A stretch of 64,000 nucleotides of DNA from Flavimobilis sp052324925. Lineage in GTDB: Bacteria; Actinomycetota; Actinomycetes; Actinomycetales; Cellulomonadaceae. The notes under the pieces are model-generated. The model saw only the letters and a program-made list of their open reading frames with translations. It had not been told where the DNA came from and made no database searches. Positions within the stretch are counted from its first letter, which is position 1. Each line of letters begins with the position of its first letter. Both the position numbers and the translations under genes were made by a program. The DNA lies in NCBI GenBank assembly GCA_052324925.1, contig JBQPRE010000001.1. One strand, 5' to 3'. Shown here in pieces: positions 33,896-40,303 of this stretch.

Positions 33896-33932
33896 GTCGG
33901 CCCCCGTTCCGCCTGGCGGAGCGGGGGCCGAC
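33896..33932 (+). terminator. Terminator of lysC-asd
   Basis: A 17-bp stem with one G-U pair (33896-33912 with 33916-33932, loop CTG) lies 14 bases after asd. TGCATTT follows on the plus strand. It also separates the convergent lipoprotein gene. Confidence 0.85.
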
Positions 33933-33964
33933 TGCATTTCTGGGGCGACGGCCTGCCGGGGCGC

Positions 33965-34696
33965 TCACCGCAGCTGGATCCCGAGACGGTCGACGAGCCA
34001 GCTGTCGCCGTCCCAACCGAACTTCACGAACCCGCCGCCGGCGAGTCCAGGCTCGATGTGCAACGCCGCGGGATCCGACGAGATGAGGAGTGGGTCCTGC
34101 TCGAACGAGAAGGCCCAGCCCTTCTCACCGGTCTCGACGATGTTGCCTTGCACCGGTGGGGTGATCCTGAAGGCCGCACCGGTGACGGTCGCGAAGGGCG
34201 GCGGGGGCGTGATGTCCGCGGCGATGGCTGCGCAGTTGCTGCATGCAGGGCTGAAGGTGCGGAGGAACGCGCTGCGATTGCCGGTCTGGAGGGCGAGCGT
34301 CCACGCGTCCAAGAAGTGGGCGAGGAGCTCGTGGGCCGCTACCGCGTCGGTCGTGAGGTCGACGTCTGGATCGTCGAACGCGGGCGGTGTGGATAGCTCG
34401 TTGGATCGGCCCGCCACGAATGGCGACGAGGCCGGGGGCTCAGGCTCGTCGGGCTCGGCGGCCGTGTCGGGAGCGGCGGTCTCGGCCGGGTTCTTCAGTG
34501 CGGGTGGGAGGGCGCGCGGTGCGTCGGCGGGGGCCTGGGCGACGGTCGACGGCGCGGGGTCGGGGCGTGCGGTGGCGGCTCCGACATCGCGGGGATCGGT
34601 GCCGCACGCTGCGAGGAAGGCTACGACGAGGACGGTGGTGAATGCCGCGGCGCGGCTCGACGGGCTGGGGCGGCGGTGCGTACGGGGCGTCGGCAT
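33965..34696 (-). CDS. Putative lipoprotein, DUF6318-like
   Basis: This 243-residue exported protein has a basic N-terminus, a hydrophobic segment and the lipobox LAAC. About 80 Pro/Ala-rich residues follow, then a domain of about 130 residues (DLTTDAVAAHELLAHFLDAWTLALQTGN, shortened; then LRTFSPACSNCAAI, with a CxxC pair). The pattern of a crossed helix and four strands with SPACSNC resembles DUF6318 and NTF2-like extracellular domains of actinobacteria. Function is unknown. A TAACGT box 7 bases before the ATG suggests a leaderless message. The gene is divergent from the coiled-coil gene. Confidence 0.72.
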   Translation of the reverse strand: MPTPRTHRRPSPSSRAAAFTTVLVVAFLAACGTDPRDVGAATARPDPAPSTVAQAPADAPRALPPALKNPAETAAPDTAAEPDEPEPPASSPFVAGRSNELSTPPAFDDPDVDLTTDAVAAHELLAHFLDAWTLALQTGNRSAFLRTFSPACSNCAAIAADITPPPPFATVTGAAFRITPPVQGNIVETGEKGWAFSFEQDPLLISSDPAALHIEPGLAGGGFVKFGWDGDSWLVDRLGIQLR

Positions 34697-34703
34697 GCGG
34701 GCG

Positions 34704-34709
34704 ACGTTA
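34704..34709 (-). promoter_or_regulatory. -10 box of leaderless lipoprotein promoter
   Basis: TAACGT lies 7 bases upstream of the ATG on the minus strand. No ribosome site is present. Confidence 0.5.
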
Positions 34710-34805
34710 GCGTCGGGGTACTGGCCGTCGTGCCGTGAGAGGGGGCAGCTGTGGAGCGGGTGGCGCTCGCAGGCTTTGTGGGCGCCGCCGCATGTGGCAC
34801 CCCGC

Positions 34806-34811
34806 TACGAT
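34806..34811 (+). promoter_or_regulatory. -10 box of leaderless coiled-coil gene promoter
   Basis: TACGAT is followed by CACCGC and the ATG, giving exact leaderless spacing. Confidence 0.6.
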
Positions 34812-34817
34812 CACCGC

Positions 34818-35774
34818 ATGACTTCAGGGGATGGCGCAGGTCAGTCGGTTGAACGCGAGCTTGAGGAGGTCGCGCGGGCGATCGCCGAGCGTGCGCGGCT
34901 CAAGGAGATGCTGCGTGCGGCAAAGGTGCGACTCGCGGCGGCTGATGCGACCGCGGCTGAGACACGCCGTTCCCTCGACGCCGAGACGGCGGACGTCCTG
35001 CGGCTCGAGGGATTCTCGTTCGCTCGCCTCGCTGCGAACGTCCGCGGGACGCGTGCTGACGACTTGATGAGGGAGCGCGGCGAGCAGGCTCGAGCCGAAT
35101 CGGCGCACGCGACCGCGACGAGCCGGGCTGCTGCGGCGCGGACGGACGTTGACGACCTCACGCGGCGCCTCGAGGCGCTCAGCGGCCTCGATGCCCGTCG
35201 TCGGGCGGCGCTCGAGGCGAAAGCTGCGTGGCTGAGCGCCACCGGGCACCCGGCGGGCGCACGTCTTGACGATCTCTCGGCGCGACTGGGTGAAGCGCAC
35301 GAGCTGAGCCGCCAGGTCGCCGAGGCGCTCGCGGCGGCTCGGACGGCGGGCGCGGGATTCGACGCCGTGCTCGGCCAGCTGGGGACGGCCGAGTCGTGGG
35401 CGACGTTCGACCTGTTCGGCGGCGGGATCCTCACCGATCTGGCCAAGCACTCGCACATCGATGAGGCCCAGCGGCTCATGGCGGACGCGGATGCCGCCGT
35501 CCGTCGCCTTCAAGCCGAGCTCGCGGACGTCGGCGAGGTCGCAACGGTCGATTCGGTGGGCGTGACGGAGGGGACGCGCCTCATGGACTACTTCTTCGAC
35601 GACATCTTCTCGGCCATGTCGGTGCGGAACTCGCTCATCGACTCCCGCGCACGAGTGGTCACGGCGCGAGATGCGGTGCAGCGCGTCGAGCAGACACTCC
35701 GCGGTCGGGCCGGTCAGGCTCACGCCGAGATCACGCGCCTGAGTAGCGAACGCGACGCACTGCTTGAGGGGTAG
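34818..35774 (+). CDS. Coiled-coil protein of unknown function
   Basis: This 318-residue soluble protein is almost entirely helical, rich in Ala, Arg and Glu, with heptad patterns over residues 10-130 and 205-318. One non-helical motif stands out in the middle: ATFDLFGGGILTDLAKHSHIDEAQRLM near residues 195-220 (shortened here: FDLFGGG, then KHSHIDEA). A second, MDYFFDDIFSAMSVRNSLI, lies near residue 255. Both are too regular to be chance and look like a conserved family core. I recognise no domain. The ATG at 34818 is supported by a leaderless -10 box. A longer upstream frame overlaps the lipoprotein gene antisense and is rejected. Confidence 0.75.
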   Translation: MTSGDGAGQSVERELEEVARAIAERARLKEMLRAAKVRLAAADATAAETRRSLDAETADVLRLEGFSFARLAANVRGTRADDLMRERGEQARAESAHATATSRAAAARTDVDDLTRRLEALSGLDARRRAALEAKAAWLSATGHPAGARLDDLSARLGEAHELSRQVAEALAAARTAGAGFDAVLGQLGTAESWATFDLFGGGILTDLAKHSHIDEAQRLMADADAAVRRLQAELADVGEVATVDSVGVTEGTRLMDYFFDDIFSAMSVRNSLIDSRARVVTARDAVQRVEQTLRGRAGQAHAEITRLSSERDALLEG

Positions 35775-35839
35775 TTGTTCGTCGGTCGCATCGGAGTGGC
35801 CGGGCAGGGGACAGGGAAAGTTTCTGTCCCTGTCGTGTG

Positions 35840-35875
35840 AACCCGTCAACGAAACACCGGTTTCGTTGACGGGTT
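35840..35875 (+). terminator. Perfect 16-bp palindrome after the coiled-coil gene
   Basis: AACCCGTCAACGAAAC (35840-35855) and its exact complement (35860-35875) flank ACCG. It is less GC-rich than other hairpins in the window. It could be a terminator of the upstream gene or the operator of the broken regulator that follows. Confidence 0.55.
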
Positions 35876-35900
35876 GCTCGCGTCGCGGGTGTGACCTGGG

Positions 35901-36020
35901 ATCCTCTCAGACCGCGCAAAGAAGGCACCAGCCAACCCGCGCCTGTCCACGCTCCTTGACCTGGCGCAGGCTCTTGACTGCCGTGTGACAGACCTGGTGG
36001 AGGGACTGCTGTCCCGCTGA
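35901..36020 (+). pseudogene. 3' remnant of an XRE/Cro-type helix-turn-helix regulator
   Basis: An open stretch of 39 codons ends in a TGA at 36018-36020. It reads like the C-terminal half of a Cro/C1-type helix-turn-helix domain: ANPRLSTLLDLAQALDCRV, then TDLVEGLLSR. In-frame stops interrupt the upstream part (TGA at 35891-35893) and no start or first helices are found. It is a decayed copy of a small regulator, possibly left from a mobile element. Confidence 0.6.
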
Positions 36021-36040
36021 GGGCGGTGAGACCCGGTGCC

Positions 36041-36766
36041 CTACGCCTCGACGAGCCCCACCCGGTAGGCGAGCACGACGGCCTGCACGCGGTCTCTGAG
36101 CCCGAGCTTCGCGAGGATCCGCGACACGTACGTCTTCACCGTCTCGGGCGTGATGACGAGCGCGGCCGCGATCTCCGCGTTCGAGAGGCCATTCGCGAGC
36201 TGGCGGAGCACCTCAAGCTCGCGCGCGGTGAGGACGGCGATGACGTCGTCCCGTGCGGAGCGTGACGTCTCCGCGGGCCGCAGCCGCTCAGCGAACCGCC
36301 CGATGAGGGCGCGCGTGACGCTCGGCGCGAGCAGCGACTCGCCCCGGGCGATCGTGCGGATCCCGTCGACGAGCTCGGCGGGTGGCGCGTCCTTGAGCAG
36401 GAATCCGCTCGCGCCGGCGCGCAGCGCCTCATAGACGTAGGCGTCGATGTTGAACGTCGTCACCATGAGCACCTTGGCCGGGATCGCGACGTCCGGACCG
36501 GCGATGAGCCGGGTCGCCTCGATGCCGTCGAGCACGGGCATGCGAATGTCCATGATGACGACGTCGGGCTGGAGCTCGCGCACCGCGTCGACGGCCGCGC
36601 GCCCGTCCGCCGCCTCGCCCACGACCTCGATCCCGGGCTGCGCCGACAAGATCGTCACGTAGCCGACGCGAATGAGCTCCTGGTCCTCGCACACGAGGAC
36701 GCGAATCGGCGCGGTTCCCGCCCCAGCTCCCACTCCCGCTCCCACTCCAACTCCCGCTTCCCTCAC
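36041..36766 (-). CDS. Two-component response regulator, NarL/LuxR family
   Basis: This 241-residue regulator has a receiver domain (VLVCEDQELIRVGYVTIL, phospho-acceptor Asp in VVIMDIRMPVLDG, conserved Lys in FLLKDAP) and a C-terminal LuxR helix-turn-helix (LTARELEVLRQLANGLSNAEIA). The N-terminus carries a Gly/Val/Ala repeat of about 15 residues encoded by a hexanucleotide repeat. The ATG overlaps the stop of the kinase gene (ATGA), which supports this start. Targets are not visible. Confidence 0.94.
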   Translation of the reverse strand: MREAGVGVGAGVGAGAGTAPIRVLVCEDQELIRVGYVTILSAQPGIEVVGEAADGRAAVDAVRELQPDVVIMDIRMPVLDGIEATRLIAGPDVAIPAKVLMVTTFNIDAYVYEALRAGASGFLLKDAPPAELVDGIRTIARGESLLAPSVTRALIGRFAERLRPAETSRSARDDVIAVLTARELEVLRQLANGLSNAEIAAALVITPETVKTYVSRILAKLGLRDRVQAVVLAYRVGLVEA

Positions 36767-38013
36767 GAGTCCTCCGAGGCCGAGGGGATCCGCGCGTGCA
36801 GCCGGAAGCCGCCCTCACGTGTCGGGCCCGCCTCGAGCGTGCCGTCGAGCAGCCGCACGCGCTCGCGGAGCCCTGCGATCCCCAGCCCCCCGGACGGCAG
36901 CGGTGCCGCGGCGACCGGCCCACCTCGTCCCGAAGCTGCGGAGCCGTCCGTCGTCACATCGATGTCGACGGAGGTCGCGCCGTGGCGCAGCGTCACCGTG
37001 ATCGCGCGCCCAGGCGAGTGCTTGAGCGCGTTCGTCAGCCCCTCCTGGACAACCCGGTACGCGGTGAGCTCGACGGCGTCCGGCAGCGGCAGCCACTCAC
37101 CGCCGTCGACCAGCTGGACGCTCTGCCCGGCCGCGCGCGCCTCGTCGATGAGGTCCGTGACGCGCCCGAGCGTCGGCCGCAGTGTCGGCCGCAGCGTCCC
37201 GGCGTCCGGTCCGTCGGCCGACCCCAGCACCCCGAGCAGGTACCGCAGCTCGGTGAGCGCGCGCCGGCCCGTGCCGCTGATCGCGGTGAGACCGTCGGCC
37301 GCGCGGTCGGAGCCGTCGGGCAGGAGGTACTGCGCCGCTTCGGCCTGGACGACCATCGCCGTCACGTGGTGCGTGACGACGTCGTGGAGCTCGCGCGCGA
37401 TCCGCGCGCGCTCGTCGGACGTCGCGATCGCGGCCGCGAGCCGCTGCCGCTCCGCGGCCTCGGCCCGCCAACGCCGCACCCCCGCACCCGCGAGCCACAT
37501 GATGACGAGAACCAGGTAGAACGCGACGAAGTCCGCGGGCCGGCTGGGCGACCCGAGCGACGTCAGCGCGACCGCCAGCGCACCGTACCCGGCGGTCGCC
37601 CCCGCCCCGACGCCCCGGCGTCCTCGCGCAAGGAACGCACCGGCCGTGTAGAGCGCGACGTAGAGGCTCACGCTCGCAAACGTCGGAGGGTAGGCGAGCA
37701 GCTCGTCGGCGGCCACCGCGAGCCCGACGAGCGCGAGGCACGCACCCGGCCAGCGACGACGCACCGCGAGCGGTGCACACTGCGCAACCAGCAACGCCAC
37801 CCCGAGCGCGTCCCACGGGCGCTCGGGCAGGTCGCCGAGCACGACCCCGATCGTCGACGCAGTCGGCACCAGCCCCAGGCCGACGAGCACCAGCGCAAGG
37901 AGCCCGTCGCGCACGCCTGGCCGCTGCACGAGCAGCGCCACGCGCGCCGGGAGCACGAGCTGGGCCGCGCGCCTGAGGCGCGTGGCCGGACTCGCAGGCG
38001 GGGTAGGCGGCAC
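36763..38013 (-). CDS. Two-component sensor histidine kinase (HisKA_3/NarX type)
   Basis: This 416-residue membrane kinase has about five to six N-terminal spans without a large extracellular loop, so it likely senses membrane-associated signals. The phospho-acceptor motif is ERARIARELHDVVTHHVTAM, the N box is EGLTNALKHSP and the G box is GGLGIAGLRERV. It phosphorylates the regulator encoded directly downstream. Such membrane-span-only kinases often respond to cell-envelope stress or antibiotics in actinobacteria. No transporter gene is adjacent. Confidence 0.94.
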   Translation of the reverse strand: MPPTPPASPATRLRRAAQLVLPARVALLVQRPGVRDGLLALVLVGLGLVPTASTIGVVLGDLPERPWDALGVALLVAQCAPLAVRRRWPGACLALVGLAVAADELLAYPPTFASVSLYVALYTAGAFLARGRRGVGAGATAGYGALAVALTSLGSPSRPADFVAFYLVLVIMWLAGAGVRRWRAEAAERQRLAAAIATSDERARIARELHDVVTHHVTAMVVQAEAAQYLLPDGSDRAADGLTAISGTGRRALTELRYLLGVLGSADGPDAGTLRPTLRPTLGRVTDLIDEARAAGQSVQLVDGGEWLPLPDAVELTAYRVVQEGLTNALKHSPGRAITVTLRHGATSVDIDVTTDGSAASGRGGPVAAAPLPSGGLGIAGLRERVRLLDGTLEAGPTREGGFRLHARIPSASEDS

Positions 38014-38022
38014 GGTTCGAGC

Positions 38023-38946
38023 CTACGGGCGCGGACGCCGGGCCGGGACGAGCGTCCCGCGCCGTCTCGCGGCCACGAGCATGGCCGCCGCGACCAGCGC
38101 CCCGAGCAGCACGGTGACGAGCGACCCCTCAATCCCGAACTCGCCGCCCGTGAGCAGTGCCGGACCGGTCGCGTCAGCGGTGAGCAGGCCGGGGGAGACG
38201 TGACCCGAGACGGGAACGCCGAGCAGACCCACAGCGCTGTTCCACGCAAAGTGCAGCCCGATGACGAACCACAGGTTGCGTCGCCACAGGAATGCCGCGC
38301 CCAGCATCGCGCCCGCCTCGACCGCGATGGCGAACCCGCTCCACGCCGTCGCGCCCGGGTTGAGCAGGTGCACGACGCCGAAGAAGGCGGCAGTCAGGGC
38401 GAGCGCCGCCCAGCTGCCGAGCAGTCGCTCGAGCGCCTGCAGCGCAAAGCCCCGGAACATGAGCTCCTCGGTCACGGCGGCGCCGAGGGTCACCGCCAGG
38501 ACGGGGACGACGACGGCGACGACGTCGACGTCGGCCGCGTGGAACGTGTAGCCGCCGAGCGCCGCGACGACCGACGCCGCAGCCGCAGCAAACCCCAGCC
38601 CGAGGCCGACGCCGAACAGTGCCTCAGGGATCGCGCGTCGGCCAGCGAGCTCGGGCGTGCTGCGTCTCGCCACGAGGCGCATGACCGCGAGGTACACGAC
38701 GACCGCGACCGCGGCGCCGAGCGCGGGCACCACGGTGATCGGCTCGCGCCGTGCGGTCAGGCTCGCGACGATCCCGACGCCGACGACGCCGACGGCCATC
38801 CAGGCGACGGGGTGGCGCAGGCCGCGGGGCGCCGGGCCTGCGGGGCCGGAGGCTTGGGGGGTACCGGGTCGTGTGGAGACGGTTTCTGTGGACCCGGTTT
38901 CTGTGGAGTCGGGCGCCGGTGGGCGGGGTGTGGGCAGGGTCGTCAT
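38023..38946 (-). CDS. CPBP-family intramembrane metalloprotease
   Basis: This 307-residue protein has about eight spans. The CPBP (Rce1-like) motifs are complete: EELMFRG (EExxxR), FFGVVHLLN (FxxxH) and HFAWNS (HxxxN). These residues hold the catalytic zinc in the membrane. The N-terminal 40 residues are Pro/Thr/Ser-rich. The ATG at 38946 has GGAGGA 5 bases upstream and replaces a longer frame that runs into the repeat array. It lies 9 bases upstream of the kinase gene on the same strand, so kinase, regulator and protease may form one operon. Confidence 0.9.
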   Translation of the reverse strand: MTTLPTPRPPAPDSTETGSTETVSTRPGTPQASGPAGPAPRGLRHPVAWMAVGVVGVGIVASLTARREPITVVPALGAAVAVVVYLAVMRLVARRSTPELAGRRAIPEALFGVGLGLGFAAAAASVVAALGGYTFHAADVDVVAVVVPVLAVTLGAAVTEELMFRGFALQALERLLGSWAALALTAAFFGVVHLLNPGATAWSGFAIAVEAGAMLGAAFLWRRNLWFVIGLHFAWNSAVGLLGVPVSGHVSPGLLTADATGPALLTGGEFGIEGSLVTVLLGALVAAAMLVAARRRGTLVPARRPRP

Positions 38947-39687
38947 GAGTCCTCCGAGAGTGCGCGGCCGGCCAGTGTGGTGACCTGCAACAACGGTAGG
39001 AATCCGGGGTGCGGAGCGAATCCCCCGCCGGGAAGCAATGCGTGTAGCTCTCACGGGGGATGCCGGCTGTGGCGCTCGCGGAGCGCGCGGGCCGGTCGGT
39101 TGCGCGCACGCACCCGTCGGGGGTGCCTGGACGCAAGTGACGGGGGAGGTTGCCGGGACGAGCCGGACGAGCCGGGCGGGCGGGCGCGGCGGCACCCGTC
39201 GGCCGGCGCGGCCCGAGCGGGGCCGCGCACTCGGCCCCCGGGGCGAGCTGGTTGCGTGTGCGCACCCCGTTAGGGTGCCTGGACGCAAGCAACCGTGAGA
39301 GGTCGGGGACGAGCGGACGCGGTGGCACCCGTCGGGTGGGGTGGCCTGAGTGGGGCCGTGAGCTCGCCCCCCGAGCGAGCTGGTTGCGTGTGCGCACCCC
39401 GTGGGGGTGCTTGGGCGCAGTGAACCGGGGATGCCGGGGATGCCGGAGGCGCCGGGGGCCGGGGGCGGGGTGGCCTGAGTGGGGCTGCGCGCTCGGCGCT
39501 CGGGGCGAGTTCGTTGCGTGTGCGCACCCGGCGGGGGTGCCTCGACGCAACTAACCGGGGATGCCGGGGATGTCGGGGAGTTGGTTGCGTCCAAGCACCC
39601 CGTGGGGGTGCTTGGACGCAAGTTGCGGGGACGGCACCGGCGGGGGACGGCGCCGGCGGGGACGGGCGGGACGGGCCCGCCGAGGGC
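38947..39687. other. 741-bp non-coding gap with palindromic repeat array
   Basis: The gap between nrdG and the CPBP gene holds the five-copy 37-nt repeat described separately, embedded in GC-rich units that resemble one another. Reading frames in it are not consistent between repeat copies. No promoter or gene was found. Confidence 0.7.
39100..39621. repeat. Array of five 37-nt palindromic repeats
   Basis: Copies lie at 39100-39136, 39252-39288, 39384-39420, 39514-39550 and 39585-39621, each exactly 37 bases. All begin TTGCG and end with GCAA or GCAG. The last is a perfect palindrome with 17-base arms (TTGCGTCCAAGCACCCC and its complement) around GTG. Copies 1-4 pair at the outer five bases and at the GCACCC/GGGTGC core, with an internal loop. 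The distances between copy starts are 152, 132, 130 and 71. Spacers of the first units are related to one another (GGCCTGAGTGGGGC-like). The function is unknown. Confidence 0.85.
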
Positions 39688-40302
39688 CTAGATAAGTGCC
39701 CGACGCTCGATCTGCTCGACCGTCGTCGACGCGTCGGCGACCCCCGCCCACGTGACCGCGTGCCCTGCCGCGAGCGACGCGCGCGCGTCGAGCACGCGCT
39801 GGTTGCGCGAGCCCCGAAACGCGAGGCGCAGGTCCTTCTGCTCGACGTCGAAAGGCCCGTCGACGAGCACGTCGATCGACGCGAGAAGCTCGGCCTTGTC
39901 TCCATGACCAGACGAGGCCCAGGCGCACAGCTCCTCGAACGTGTAGCCGCTCCACGCCCACACGTCCTTGGCGCGGCCGTGCTCAGCCCGCAGCCGGCGC
40001 ACGACCCGCAGGCACACACCCGTGTTGAGGAACGGCTCCCCGCCGAGCAGGGTGAGTCCCTGCACGGCGGGGTGCGCGAGGTCCCGCGCGATGCGGTCGT
40101 CGAGCGCGTCGTCGAACACGGTTCCGTACCGGAACGACCAGGCGGCCTCGTTGAAGCAGCCGTCGCACGCGAACGGGCAGCCGCTCACGTACAGGGAGCA
40201 GCGCACGCCCTCGCCGTCGACCATGACGAACGGCTTGTAGTCGGCGATGCGGTCCTGGCTCAGGCGGTCAGAGGTCCACTCGGCCCGGGGCTCGTGCGCC
40301 AC
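39688..40302 (-). CDS. nrdG: Anaerobic ribonucleotide reductase activase NrdG
   Basis: This 204-residue radical-SAM enzyme generates the glycyl radical on NrdD. The iron-sulfur cluster motif CxxxCxxC is Cys42, Cys46, Cys49 (GCPFACDGC), and the SAM-binding GGE motif is in LLGGEPFLN. The GTG start at 40302 lies one base after the nrdD stop codon and matches the family N-terminus (RIADYKPFVMVDGEGVRCSLYVSGC, shortened). It is the second gene of an nrdDG operon. Confidence 0.94.
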   Translation of the reverse strand: MAHEPRAEWTSDRLSQDRIADYKPFVMVDGEGVRCSLYVSGCPFACDGCFNEAAWSFRYGTVFDDALDDRIARDLAHPAVQGLTLLGGEPFLNTGVCLRVVRRLRAEHGRAKDVWAWSGYTFEELCAWASSGHGDKAELLASIDVLVDGPFDVEQKDLRLAFRGSRNQRVLDARASLAAGHAVTWAGVADASTTVEQIERRALI

Positions 40303-40303
40303 G

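Noticed and set aside
34056..34817. N-terminal extension of the coiled-coil protein
   Set aside because: It is antisense to the lipoprotein gene, and the ATG at 34818 has an exact leaderless -10 box.
39150..39554. Protein-coding gene with repeated SWLRVRTP-like motif
   Set aside because: The distances between repeat copies (132 and 130) do not keep one frame, and the underlying signal is a DNA palindrome.
39100..39621. CRISPR array
   Set aside because: The repeats are 37 nt long, but spacers are 115, 95, 93 and 34 bases, are related to one another, and no cas gene is near.
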